Source of the DNA: Cellulomonas fimi ATCC 484
Lineage (GTDB): Bacteria > Actinomycetota > Actinomycetes > Actinomycetales > Cellulomonadaceae
DNA length: 64,000 nucleotides
Direction of reading: 5' to 3'
NCBI RefSeq assembly: GCF_000212695.1
Contig: NC_015514.1
Span: 1,798,001-1,862,000, forward strand
Shown: positions 49,198 through 60,400 of the stretch, piece by piece
How positions within the stretch are numbered: the stretch's first letter is position 1
Layout of the letters: every line of letters starts with the position of its first letter
Translations under genes and position numbers: made by a program
Notes under the pieces: generated by a model
Databases searched by the model: none
The model's input: only the letters and a program-made list of their open reading frames with translations
What the model was told of the DNA's origin: nothing

Positions 49198-49307
49198 CGC
49201 AGCAGCCCCACGGTCACGGCGCCGACGCCCGCGACCTCGACCCGACCGACCACCTCGACCGGCGAGGGGCGACGCCCGCCGCCACCGACGGAGACCCTGC
49301 ACCGTGA
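49194..49307 (+). CDS. Possible 37-residue ORF between steA and steB
   Basis: A 38-codon frame starts with GTG in the steA stop (GTGA) and stops in the steB start (GTGA), so it links the two genes exactly in coupled register. The peptide is hydrophilic, rich in Asp, His and Pro, with no recognisable domain. It may be a real microprotein, a coupling device that carries ribosomes to the steB start, or chance. Exact 4-base overlaps at both ends make chance less likely. Confidence 0.4.
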   Translation: MTQQPHGHGADARDLDPTDHLDRRGATPAATDGDPAP

Positions 49308-50332
49308 TCGACTTCCGCTACCACATCGTCTCGCTCATCTCGGTGTTCCTGGCGCTCGCCGTAGGCATCGCGCTGGGCGCCGGTCCGCTCAAGGAGACGA
49401 TCGGCGACACCCTGACCGGTCAGGTCGAGCAGCTGCGCACCGAGAAGGACGAGCTGCGCGCCGAGCTGGACCGGACGGCCGACGACCTCGGGCACGCGGC
49501 CGCGTACATCGACGCCGCGGGGCCGCGGCTGCTCGACGGCTCGCTCACCGACCGTCGCGTCGCCGTCGTGGCGCTCGGCGAGGTCGACGAGTCGGTGCGC
49601 ACGGCGGTCGACGACCGGCTCGCGCAGGCCGGGGCGAGCGTGACGGCGCACGTGACGCTCACCGAGTCGTGGACCGAGGCGGACCTCGACAGCTTCCGGC
49701 AGGCGCTGGGCGGGCAGCTCGTGGGCTACCTCTCGCCGGGTCTCGCCGATGACGCGGGCGTGCAGGAGGAGCTTGCCGCCGCCCTGGTCCAGGGTCTCGT
49801 CGCTGCGAACCCCGCGGCACCGGACACCCTCGCGTCCGACTCGGGCTTCCTGCTCGAGCTGCTGTCCGGCGGTGACTACCCGCTCGTGACGCTGCAGGAC
49901 CCCGTCGAGACCCCGGCCGATGCCGTCGTGATCCTCGCGCCCAGCGACCTGCCGACGGGCGAGGACTCCTCGGCGGACCCGGCGGGGAGCGAGGACGTCC
50001 TGAGCGCCTGGCTGGCCGTGGTCGCTGCGGCGCAGGAGCGCTCGGAGGGCGCCGTGCTCGCCGAGGGGCCGCGCGGTGACGGGCGTCTCGTGGACGCGGT
50101 GCTGGCGGACGACGAGCTCGCGGACGAGCTGACCACCGTCTCCGGCGCCCACCTCGTCACGGGCCAGGTCTCGACGCCGCTCGCGCTCGCCGCGCGCATC
50201 GCCGGCGAGAACGGGCACTACGGGTTCGGCGACGGCGAGACGCCGCTGCCGACCGCGGTGACGCTGCCAGCGGTCGACCGCGCGCCGACGGCCGAGGGCG
50301 AGCCCGGGGGCACCGACGGGGCGCAGGGATGA
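49304..50332 (+). CDS. SteB/MctB-family membrane protein
   Basis: This 342-residue protein (Rv1698 family) has one N-terminal transmembrane segment (about residues 7-27, HIVSLISVFLALAVGIALGAG), a coiled coil at about 38-62, and a large extracytoplasmic domain. In mycobacteria the family was described as MctB, a copper-related outer-membrane channel. In Corynebacterium the same family, SteB, is described as activating a septal peptidoglycan hydrolase through its coiled coil. The gene beside steA makes the division role attractive. The start is GTG and the stop overlaps the next gene. Confidence 0.85.
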   Translation: MIDFRYHIVSLISVFLALAVGIALGAGPLKETIGDTLTGQVEQLRTEKDELRAELDRTADDLGHAAAYIDAAGPRLLDGSLTDRRVAVVALGEVDESVRTAVDDRLAQAGASVTAHVTLTESWTEADLDSFRQALGGQLVGYLSPGLADDAGVQEELAAALVQGLVAANPAAPDTLASDSGFLLELLSGGDYPLVTLQDPVETPADAVVILAPSDLPTGEDSSADPAGSEDVLSAWLAVVAAAQERSEGAVLAEGPRGDGRLVDAVLADDELADELTTVSGAHLVTGQVSTPLALAARIAGENGHYGFGDGETPLPTAVTLPAVDRAPTAEGEPGGTDGAQG

Positions 50333-51252
50333 GCGTGGGGCCGCTGCGCCGCCTGGCCGCGGCGACGGTGGCCGGCGGCGTGACCGCCGGCGTCCGGGGA
50401 CTGCTCGACGCGCAGCCGCCCGGCGGCCCGCGTCGCTGGACGCGCACCAACCACCGCGGTGAGCCCGTGAGCCTGCTCGAGGGGCCGGCCGTCGCGGCGG
50501 GCCTGCTCGCCGGTGCGGTCGTCGGGGCGCCGTCGCTGCGCGCCGCAACGGCGCTCACGGTCGCGACCGGGGCGGGCGCGGTGTTCGGCGTCGTCGACGA
50601 CCTCGGGGAGGACGTCGAGGTGCGCCGCAAGGGGCTGCGCGGACACCTGGGAGCGCTCGCGCGCGGCGAGCTCACGACCGGCGGCCTCAAGGTCCTCGGG
50701 ATCGGCGCCGCCGGGATCGTCGCGGCCGCCGTGGCGACGCCGCTGCGGGACGACGCCGGGACGCGACGCTCGCCCGCCGGGTGGGCCGCCGACGTCGTCG
50801 TCTCGGGCGCCCTCGTCGCGGCCAGCGCGAACCTGCTGAACCTGTTCGACCTGCGGCCCGGCCGTGCGCTCAAGGCCGGCGCGCTGGTCGCCGGCCCGCT
50901 GGCCCTGGCCCCGGGTGCCGGGGCCGGCGCCGCGGCCGGGGTGCTCGGTGCTGCCGGCGCCGCCGTCGAGGAGGACCTCGCGGAGCACGACATGCTCGGC
51001 GACGGCGGCGCCAACGCGCTCGGCGCGACCCTGGGCACGGCGCTCGTGCTGTCGGCGCCGCGCCCCGTCCGGCTGGCCGCGCTCGGTGTCGTCGCCGCGC
51101 TGACGCTCGCGAGCGAGAAGGTCAGCTTCACCCAGGTCATCGAGCGCACGCCTGTGCTGCGCGACCTCGACGCGTGGGGACGCCGGCCGGCAGCCGCCGC
51201 GGCCAGCCCCGTGGAGGCACCGGCGTCCTCGCCCGCGGCCGGACCCGCGTGA
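50329..51252 (+). CDS. MraY/WecA-like membrane protein (polyprenyl-phosphate transferase fold)
   Basis: This 307-residue, multi-spanning protein resembles transferases that attach phosphosugars to polyprenyl phosphate. The VVDDLGED segment has the paired aspartates D90 and D91, followed by RRKGLRGHLGAL. NLLNLFDLRPGR at 168-179 corresponds to the NxxNLxDGxDGL motif but lacks the DG-DGL end, and LGDGG at 223-227 matches the GDAGS motif. The His-rich motif of MraY is not obvious. It may be an active enzyme with an unusual substrate or a diverged, possibly inactive, relative. It is coupled to steB upstream and murJ downstream by 4-base overlaps. Confidence 0.65.
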   Translation: MSVGPLRRLAAATVAGGVTAGVRGLLDAQPPGGPRRWTRTNHRGEPVSLLEGPAVAAGLLAGAVVGAPSLRAATALTVATGAGAVFGVVDDLGEDVEVRRKGLRGHLGALARGELTTGGLKVLGIGAAGIVAAAVATPLRDDAGTRRSPAGWAADVVVSGALVAASANLLNLFDLRPGRALKAGALVAGPLALAPGAGAGAAAGVLGAAGAAVEEDLAEHDMLGDGGANALGATLGTALVLSAPRPVRLAALGVVAALTLASEKVSFTQVIERTPVLRDLDAWGRRPAAAAASPVEAPASSPAAGPA

Positions 51253-52895
51253 GCCCGGGCGTCCGCCGGGTCCTCGGCGGGCTCGGTGGCGCCGCGGCGA
51301 TGATCGCGGCGATCACCGTGCTCAGCCGGGTGCTGGGGTTCGCCCGCATCCTCGTGCAGGCCGGTGCGTTCGGCGCCGGTGCGATCGGCAGCACGTACAA
51401 CTCGGCGAACATGCTGCCGAACGTCGTGTTCGAGGCCGCGGCGGGCGGTGCGCTCGCCGGCGCGCTCGTCCCGCTGCTCGCCCTTCCGGTGTCGCGCGCG
51501 CTGCGCAAGGACGTCGACGCGATCGCGTCGGCCGCGCTCGGCTGGACCCTGCTCGTCCTGGTCCCGCTCGGCGGGCTCCTGGCGCTGCTCGCCGGCCCGA
51601 TCGCGAGCGCCTGGCCGGGGCTCGAGGACGCGCACCGCGAGCTGCTGCGGTACTTCGTCACGGTGTTCGCGGTGCAGGTGCCGCTGTACGGCGTGGCGGT
51701 GCTGCTGTACGCCGTGCTGCAGGCGCACAAGCGGTTCTTCTGGCCGGCGTTCGCCCCGGTCATGTCCTCGGTCGTCGTCATCGCCGTCTACGCGACCTAC
51801 GCGCACCTCGCGCAGGGGCACCGGGACGACCCGGCGGCCGCCGGGAGCACGGCGCTCAGCGTCCTCGCGTGGGGCACGACCGCCGGCGTCGCGGTGATGT
51901 GCCTGCCGATGTTCTGGCCCGTGCACCGTCTCGGTGTGCGGCTGCGACCGACGCTGCGGTTCCCGGAGGGGGTCGGGCGGCGTCTCGCGGCGCTCGCGTT
52001 CGCCGGCGTGGGGTCGCTCGTCGCGCAGCAGCTCGCGATGCTGGTCGCGGCCCTGGTCTCGGCGCGGCGCGGCGGCGACGGCACCTACTCGCTCCTGCTG
52101 TGGTCGCAGCAGGTCTACCTGCTGCCGTACGCCGTGCTCGTGGTGCCGCTCGCGACCTCGACGTTCCCGCGGCTGTCCGCGCACGCCGCCGCGGGCCGTC
52201 GCGCCGAGTACGCCGCCATGGCGTCGACGACGACGCGGGCCGTGGTGCTCGCCGCCGGTGTGGGTGCGGCGGCCGTCGCCGCCGCGGCGCCCGCGGTCGC
52301 GGACGTCTTCGCCGACCTCGGCGGCGACCGGGAGGCGATCAGCGCGCTCTCGCCGACGATCACGCTCATGATGCCCGGGCTCGTCGGCTTCGCCGTGCTG
52401 TTCCACGTCTCGCGCGCGCTGTACGCGAGGGAGCGCGGGCGGGCGGCCGTCACCGTCAACGTGCTCGGCTGGGGCGTCGCGGGCGTGGCGTCCGTCGCGC
52501 TGGGGGCCGCGCTGGTCCCCGAGGGTCACGACCTGCGCCGCACGCTCGTCGCGCTCGCGGTCGCGAACAGCCTCGGGATGCTCGTCGGGGGGACCGCCGC
52601 GGTCGTGGCGCTCGCCCGCGCGGCCGGGCGGGACGCCGTGCGCGGCCTGGTGCGGACGACCGCGCTCGTCGTCGTCGCCGGCGGCGTCGCCGCCGTCGCG
52701 GGCCGGTGGGTCGTCGACTCGGTCGTCGCGCTCCTCGGGCACGACGCGGGGTCTGCGGTGGGCGGTGCCGCGGGCGGCGCGGTCGTCGCGCTCGTCGTCA
52801 TGGCGGGCGCGGTCGCGGTCGGTGACCGGCGCACGGTGACCGACATGCTCCGGGTCGAGCGCACGCCCGAGCCCGTCGCGGGCGACCCTGCCTGA
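51249..52895 (+). CDS. murJ: MurJ/MviN-family lipid II flippase
   Basis: This 548-residue polytopic protein of the MOP superfamily has about 14 predicted transmembrane segments. It shows family features such as TVLSRVLGFARILVQAGAFGAG, YNSANMLPNVVFEAAAGGALAGALVPLL, and SLLLWSQQVYLLPYAVLVVPLATSTFPRLS. MurJ carries lipid-linked peptidoglycan precursors across the membrane. The coupling with a MraY/WecA-like gene and steAB suggests a linked lipid-carrier task. Whether it is the main cell-wall flippase or a paralogue cannot be told from this window. The start is GTG overlapping the previous stop. Confidence 0.9.
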   Translation: MSPGVRRVLGGLGGAAAMIAAITVLSRVLGFARILVQAGAFGAGAIGSTYNSANMLPNVVFEAAAGGALAGALVPLLALPVSRALRKDVDAIASAALGWTLLVLVPLGGLLALLAGPIASAWPGLEDAHRELLRYFVTVFAVQVPLYGVAVLLYAVLQAHKRFFWPAFAPVMSSVVVIAVYATYAHLAQGHRDDPAAAGSTALSVLAWGTTAGVAVMCLPMFWPVHRLGVRLRPTLRFPEGVGRRLAALAFAGVGSLVAQQLAMLVAALVSARRGGDGTYSLLLWSQQVYLLPYAVLVVPLATSTFPRLSAHAAAGRRAEYAAMASTTTRAVVLAAGVGAAAVAAAAPAVADVFADLGGDREAISALSPTITLMMPGLVGFAVLFHVSRALYARERGRAAVTVNVLGWGVAGVASVALGAALVPEGHDLRRTLVALAVANSLGMLVGGTAAVVALARAAGRDAVRGLVRTTALVVVAGGVAAVAGRWVVDSVVALLGHDAGSAVGGAAGGAVVALVVMAGAVAVGDRRTVTDMLRVERTPEPVAGDPA

Positions 52896-52971
52896 GCGGC
52901 GACACGCCGCGCGGGGTCGCGAGGTGGCCGGACTCACCCTCGCGCCTCCCCGAGGGCGCCGTCGCGTCGGG

Positions 52972-52977
52972 TAGGGT
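52972..52977 (+). promoter_or_regulatory. -10 element of leaderless pyrG
   Basis: TAGGGT ends 8 bases before the pyrG GTG start, so the transcript probably begins at or near the start codon. Confidence 0.5.
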
Positions 52978-52985
52978 GGAAGCCC

Positions 52986-54655
<1,670 letters not shown>

Positions 54656-54656
<1 letters not shown>

Positions 54657-55255
54657 TGGCGGTCGCCGACCGGCACGCGCCGCGTCCGGTGGTCACGCAC
54701 GAGCTGATCCATGCGGGCAAGGTGTGGGACCTCGCGGGCGACGTCGTCGACCTCGGGGACAGCCAGGTGCTGCGGGAGTACGTCGACCACCCGGGCGCGG
54801 TCGCCGTCGTCGCGCTCGACGACGAGGACCGGGTGCTCCTGCTCGCGCAGTACCGGCACCCGGTCCGGCACGAGCTGTGGGAGCCGCCGGCCGGTCTGCT
54901 CGACGTCGAGGGGGAGGACCCGGTCGTCGCGGCGGCCCGGGAGCTCGCCGAGGAGGCGGACCTGGTCGCCGGCTCGTGGTGGCGGCTCGTGGAGTTCTTC
55001 ACGACGCCCGGCGGGTCGAGCGAGCGCATCGTCGTGTTCCTCGCGCGGGACCTGTCGCCTGTGCCCGACGCCGACCGCTACGCGCGGGTCGACGAGGAGG
55101 CGACGATGGTGCCCGAGTGGGTGCCGCTCGACGACGCCGTGGACGCGGCGCTCGGTGGTCGCCTGCACAGCCCGACCGCGGTCACGGGCGTGCTGGCGGC
55201 GGCCGCGGCGCGGGCACGCGGCTGGTCGACGCTGGAGCGCGTGCAGCCGGCCTGA
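54656..55255 (+). CDS. NUDIX ADP-ribose pyrophosphatase
   Basis: This 199-residue NUDIX hydrolase should cleave ADP-ribose to AMP and ribose phosphate. The NUDIX box is AGLLDVEGEDPVVAAARELAEEADL, close to the ADPRase type (Rv1700 by position). The conserved Gly after the glutamates is replaced by Asp (EEADL instead of EExGL). The preceding YRHPVRHELWEPPAG is typical for ADPRases. It is coupled to pyrG. Two hairpins follow before the convergent ABC genes. In mycobacteria xerD follows at this place, but it is absent here. Confidence 0.9.
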
Positions 55256-55341
55256 GCGCCGGCCGGCGGGCCGGCGACCCCGCGTGGGATCGCCGGCCGG
55301 CCCGGCTCGTCAGCGGGGCCGCGCCGGCCGCCGCGACAGCA

Positions 55342-55389
55342 GCACGACGAGGGGCGGCGCACCATCGGGTGCGTCGCCCCTCGTCGTGC
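55342..55389. terminator. Long bidirectional terminator hairpin
   Basis: A near-perfect stem of about 22 bases (GCACGACGAGGGGCG... and complement) with a 4-base loop separates the NUDIX gene from the convergent permease gene. A second, palindromic GC-rich segment lies just upstream at 55258-55310. Confidence 0.8.
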
Positions 55390-55395
55390 ACGTCC

Positions 55396-56208
55396 TCAGC
55401 GGGACGCCGAGCGGCGGTACTGCAGGTTCGCCAGCGGGACGAACACGAGCAGGAAGATGCCCGCCCACAGCAGCGTGTACAGCTCGGCGTTCTGCAGCGC
55501 CCACGACTCCGGCGGCGGCACCTGGGGCGGGATGTTGCCGAACAGCTCGCGCGACGCCTGCGTGACGGCCGACACGGGGTTCCACTCGGCGAACGTCTGC
55601 AGCCCGGAGGGCAGCGACTCCAGCGGGACGAACGTGTTCGCGACGAACGTCAGCGGGAAGATCACGATGAACGTCGCGTTGTTGAACACCTCGACGCTGG
55701 GCACGAGCATCCCGAGCCACGCCATGACCCAGGAGATCGCGTACGCGAACACCAGCAGCAGCAGGAACCCGAGCGCCGCCTCCGGGACGGAGCTGTGGAT
55801 GCCCCAGCCGACGAGCAGGCCGGTCAGGCTCATGACGACGAGCACGAGCACGTTGTTGACGACGTCGGACAGCGTGCGTCCGGTCAGCACCGCCGACGGC
55901 GCCATGGGCAGCGACCGGAACCGGTCGATGATGCCCTTCTTGATGTCCTCCGCGAGGCCCGCGCCCGTGATGGTGGCACCGAAGATGACGGTCTGCGCGA
56001 AGATCCCCGCCATGAGGTACTCGCGGTACGCGTCGGCGTCGGTGCCGCCCGGCACGTCGATCGCGCCGCCGAACACGTAGGCGAACAGCAGGACGAACAT
56101 GATCGGCGACAGCGTCGTGAAGACCAGCAGGTCGGGCACGCGCTTGATCTTGATGATGTTCCGCCTGGCGACGACGTAGGCGTCGGACAGCACGATCGGG
56201 ACGGCCAT
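55396..56208 (-). CDS. ABC-2 type permease (DrrB-like)
   Basis: This 270-residue integral membrane protein has six predicted transmembrane segments and the ABC-2 signature region around AYAISWVMAWLGML and FVPLESLPSGLQTFAEWNPVSAV. It fits DrrB-type partners that export drugs or lipids. RFRSLPMAPSAVLTGRTLSDVV is a typical cytoplasmic loop. The gene overlaps the upstream ATPase (TGATG), so the two form one exporter. The substrate is unknown. Confidence 0.92.
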   Translation of the reverse strand: MAVPIVLSDAYVVARRNIIKIKRVPDLLVFTTLSPIMFVLLFAYVFGGAIDVPGGTDADAYREYLMAGIFAQTVIFGATITGAGLAEDIKKGIIDRFRSLPMAPSAVLTGRTLSDVVNNVLVLVVMSLTGLLVGWGIHSSVPEAALGFLLLLVFAYAISWVMAWLGMLVPSVEVFNNATFIVIFPLTFVANTFVPLESLPSGLQTFAEWNPVSAVTQASRELFGNIPPQVPPPESWALQNAELYTLLWAGIFLLVFVPLANLQYRRSASR

Positions 56209-57236
56209 CACGCACCTCCGGAGGTGGGTCGCAGGCCGCTCGGCGCGCCGGCGGGCAGCTCCTGGTCGGGCGACGCGGCCGGGTCGCCGTCGTCGTCCTC
56301 GGCGGGTCTGCCGGTGAGCGACAGGAAGACGTCGTCGAGCGTGGGACGCCGCAGCCCGACGTCGTCGAGCACGACGCCCGCCTCGTCGAGCACGCGCAGC
56401 GACTCGGACAGCGTGCGCGGCCCGCCGTCCACCGGCATGAGCAGCGCGCGACGCGACGCGTCGAGCGTCGGGGCGCCGACCCCGAGCGGCGCGAGCAGCC
56501 GTCGCGCGTCGTCCAGCCGGGCCGGGTCGTGCACCGTGAGCTCGAGCCGCTCGCCGCCCACCTGCAGCTTGAGCTGGTCGGCCGTGCCCTGGGCGATGAT
56601 CCGCCCGTGGTCGATGACGACGATCTCGTCGGCGAGCAGGTCGGCCTCCTCGAGGTACTGCGTGGTCAGCAGGAGCGTCGTGCCCCCGGCGACGAGGTCC
56701 TGGATGACGTCCCACATCTCGGTGCGGCCCCGCGGGTCGAGGCCCGTCGTGGGCTCGTCGAGGAAGATGACCGGCGGGTCCGCGACGAGCGCACCCGCGA
56801 GGTCGAGACGTCGTCGCATGCCGCCGGAGTACGTCTTCGACGGACGGTCGGCGGCGTCCTCCAGCCGGAACGCCGCGAGCAGCTCCCGGGCGCGCTCCTG
56901 CGAGCGCCGGACCCCGAGGTGGTAGAGCCGGCCGATCATGTCGAGGTTCTCGAAGCCCGTGAGGTACTCGTCGACCGCCGCGTACTGGCCGGACAGCCCG
57001 ATGCGGCGACGCACCTCCCGGGGGTGGCGCAGCACGTCCACGCCCGCGACCGTCGCGGAGCCCGCGTCGGGCTGCAGCAGCGTCGCCAGGATGCGGACGA
57101 TGGTGGTCTTGCCCGCCCCGTTGGGGCCGAGCAGACCGAGCACCGAGCCGGTCGGCACGGTGAGGTCGACGCCCGCGAGCGCCGTGACGTCCTTGTACCG
57201 CTTCACCAGTCCGGTGGCGGTGATCGCCTCGGTCAT
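56208..57236 (-). CDS. ABC transporter ATPase (DrrA-like)
   Basis: This 342-residue ATPase powers the adjacent permease. Walker A is GPNGAGKT at residues 37-44, the signature is YSGGMRRRLDLA, Walker B is PPVIFLDEPTTGLDP, and the switch histidine position is occupied by Gln in LLTTQYLEEAD, the usual DrrA pattern. The C-terminal region carries the DrrA-type LDDVFLSLTGR. The ATG at 57236 follows a TACCGT -10-like hexamer by 6 bases, indicating a leaderless message. It is divergent from the SARP-like regulator. Confidence 0.93.
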   Translation of the reverse strand: MTEAITATGLVKRYKDVTALAGVDLTVPTGSVLGLLGPNGAGKTTIVRILATLLQPDAGSATVAGVDVLRHPREVRRRIGLSGQYAAVDEYLTGFENLDMIGRLYHLGVRRSQERARELLAAFRLEDAADRPSKTYSGGMRRRLDLAGALVADPPVIFLDEPTTGLDPRGRTEMWDVIQDLVAGGTTLLLTTQYLEEADLLADEIVVIDHGRIIAQGTADQLKLQVGGERLELTVHDPARLDDARRLLAPLGVGAPTLDASRRALLMPVDGGPRTLSESLRVLDEAGVVLDDVGLRRPTLDDVFLSLTGRPAEDDDGDPAASPDQELPAGAPSGLRPTSGGA

Positions 57237-57242
57237 GCCTCG

Positions 57243-57248
57243 ACGGTA
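57243..57248 (-). promoter_or_regulatory. -10 element of the DrrAB-like operon
   Basis: TACCGT on the minus strand lies 6 bases before the ATPase start. The divergent SARP promoter lies about 140 bases away, so a single operator could serve both. Confidence 0.4.
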
Positions 57249-57389
57249 GCCACGGCCGCCCACATCGTCCCGGACTTTCCGGTACGTCGCGATCGTCCGT
57301 GGCGCGCTGCGGCGGCTCCCCGCAGGTCAGGGCGCTGCGAGGTCGGCACGGTGCGCCCTGGCCGCGCGGGATGGGCGGGCCCGCGCGCC

Positions 57390-57395
57390 TAGAGT
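57390..57395 (+). promoter_or_regulatory. -10 element of leaderless SARP-like gene
   Basis: TAGAGT ends 6 bases before the GTG start at 57402. Confidence 0.5.
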
Positions 57396-57401
57396 GGGCG
57401 C

Positions 57402-60400
57402 GTGCCCCCGCCGCCCGTCGCCGCCGTGCTCGGGCCCGTCCTCGTCGCCGGCGGACGTGGCGGCCCGGACGGACGGACGTCGCCGGGCGGCCCGCGCGCG
57501 CGGGCGCTCGTCGTCGCCCTGGCCCTGGCCGGCGGGCGCACGGTGCCCTGGCGCGAGCTCGCCGGGGACGTGTGGCCCGACGACGGCCCGGCCGACCCGC
57601 GGGCCGCGCTGCAGACAGTCGTCTCCCGCACGCGGGCGGCCACGTCGCACGATGTGGTCGCCTCGCACGACGGCGGGTACGCGCTGGCGGGGGACAGCGA
57701 CCTCGCGCTGGCGCGTCGACACGCCGACGAGGGCCGCACGGCGCTCGCCGACGCCCGCCCGTCCGACGCCCTCGACACCGCACGGTCCGGCCTCGCACTG
57801 TGGCGGGGGACGCCGGGAGCGGACGTCGCCGACGCGTCGCCGGTGCTGGCCGAGGCGCTCGCAGGCGCGGCGGCGGAGGTGCGCGGCGCGCTGCGCGGGG
57901 TCGAGGTGGACGCGCTGCTCGCGCTCGCACGCCCGCAGGACGCGCTCGGACCGGCGCTCGCCGCGGCGCAGGCGGCACCGACGGACGAGGACGTGCACCT
58001 GCGCCTCATGCGCGCGCAGCACGCCGCCGGCCGGACGACGGACGCGCTGCGCACGTTCGCGCGCCTGCGCGCCGCGCTGGCCGACGAGCTCGGGGTGGAC
58101 CCGCGCGCGGACGTCACGGCGTTCAACGCGCGCCTCGTGACGGGCGACGCGCCGGACGCCGCGACGGACGCCGCGACGGGGACGCAGCCTCCCGGCGGCG
58201 TGGCCGGTGCGGCCGTCGGCCCGCGTGACGTCCACGACGAACCGGCCGGGCTCCCGGGTCGGCCACCGCGGGCGCCCGTCGGGCTGCGGGCCGCCGCCCG
58301 GCCGCTGCTCGGGCGCGCCGACGACCTGGCCGCCGTCGACGAGCTGCTGTCCGGCGCCCGCCTCGTCACCGTCCTGGGCACCGGGGGCCTCGGCAAGACG
58401 TCGCTCGCGCTCGAGGTGGCGCGTCGACGGCGCGACGCGGAGTGGGTCGTCGTCGTCGAGCTCGCGGGTGTGCGCACCGACGCGGACGTCGACGTCGCCC
58501 TCGCGGACGCGCTCGGACTCGGCCAGGCCGCACGCAGCGCACGACTGGGCGACCGGCTCGCGGCGACCCCCGACGTCCGGGCCCGCGCGGCCGAGCGCCT
58601 CGCCGAGGGCCCGGCGCTGCTCGTCCTCGACAACTGCGAGCACGTCGTCGCGGGTGCGGCCGGGCTCGCGGACGACCTGCTCGGGGCCGTGGCCGGGCTG
58701 CACGTCCTGACGACGAGCCGCACGCCGCTGCTGGTCCGCGGCGAGCAGGTCCATGCGCTAGCCCCGCTCGGCGTCGACGACGACGGGCACGGCGCGGCAG
58801 TCGACCTGTTCGTCGAGCGTGCGCTCGCTGCCCGGCCCGGTGCGACGCTCCCGCGCGACGTCGTCGCCCGGGTCGTCTCGCGCCTGGACGGCCTGCCGCT
58901 CGCGATCGAGCTGGCCGCGGCCCGCGTGCGGACGATGACCGTGGAGGAGGTGGAGCGCCGCCTCGACGCGCGGTTCAGCCTCCTGCGCTCGGGCGAGCGG
59001 CTCGCGCCGGACCGCCACCGGACGCTCGAGGCCGTCATCGACTGGAGCTGGAACCTGCTGACCGACGCCGAGCAGCGCGTCCTGCGGCGCCTGTCGGTGC
59101 TGCCCGACGGGTTCGGCCTCGACGCGGCGCAGGCGATCGGCGCGCTCACGGCACCCGGCGCCGCCGCGGGAGGCACGGACGCGTGGGACGTCCTCGACGC
59201 GCTCGACGGGCTCGTCCTGCAGTCGCTGTGCACGGTCGCCGAGGACCGCCACCCCGAGGGCGACGGGCTGCCGGGCGTCCGCTACCGGATGCTCGAGACG
59301 GTCCGCGAGTTCGGGCAGCTGCGCCTGGCCGACGCGGGGGAGACGGTCGCGGCGCACGACGCGATGCTCGCCTGGGCCGCCGCGTTCGCGCGGACGTGGT
59401 CGCCCGCGCTCGTCGAGGGGGACCAGCCGGCCGCGATGCGGGCGGTGCGCGCCGAGCAGGACAACCTGCTGCTGGCCCTGCGCACCGCGCTCGACACGGG
59501 CCGTCGCGGGGAGGCGTACGCGCTGTACGTGCTGCTGGGCGGGCACTGGAGCCTGCGCGGCGCCTACGAGCAGGTCCACGGGCTGGGCGTCGAGCTCCTG
59601 GGACGCACGCACGGCTGGCGCGTCGACGCGGCGTTCGCCGACGTGGCGGCCCTGGCGCTGGTCTGGGTCACGGGCATGGGGGTGTTCGGCGAGGGCACCC
59701 TCACCGCGCGGGCGGTGGGCCGGCTCCGCGTCGTCGCCCGCGCCCTGGACGGGCAGCTCGGTCCGCGGACCCGCGCGTTCGTGCGGCTGGCGCTCGCGGG
59801 ATCGGTCCCGGCGGCGGCCCGCGAGCTCGCGGTGCTGCGCCGGTCGCCGGACACCTACCTCGCGATGCTCGGGCACATGCTGTCCGCCCAGCTGGCCGAG
59901 AACTCGGGCCGCGTCGTCGTCGCGCGACGCTGGGTCGAGGTCGCGCACGGGCTCGCCGTGGGGCGGGGCGACGTCTGGGCGGAGGCGAACAACGCGTCGT
60001 TCCTGGGGCAGATCGCGAGCGAGGAGGGCAATCCCCGCGAGACGCTCGCGTGGGCGGCCCGGGCGCGCGCCGGGCTGCGCCGGATCGTCGCGGACGAGGA
60101 GCTCACGCAGATCACGTGGCTCGAGCTGGCCGGGTCCGTCGGGGCGGGCGACGCCGACCGGGCGGAGGCGTTGTGCGACGAGCTCACCGTGACCGCGACG
60201 ACGGGCCGGGCGGGCGGCACGGGCTGGGCGGCGCCGGAGATCACCGCGCTCGCGCTCGCGGGCCGCGGAGAGCTCGCGGTGCTGCGGGGCGACGTCGCCG
60301 CGGGCCTCGCCCACCTGCAGGCGGCGCACGCGACGTTCGGCGCGGTCGACAGCCAGGCGCAGGCCTCGCCGTGGTTCGTCATGGTCTCGGCGGGCTGGGT

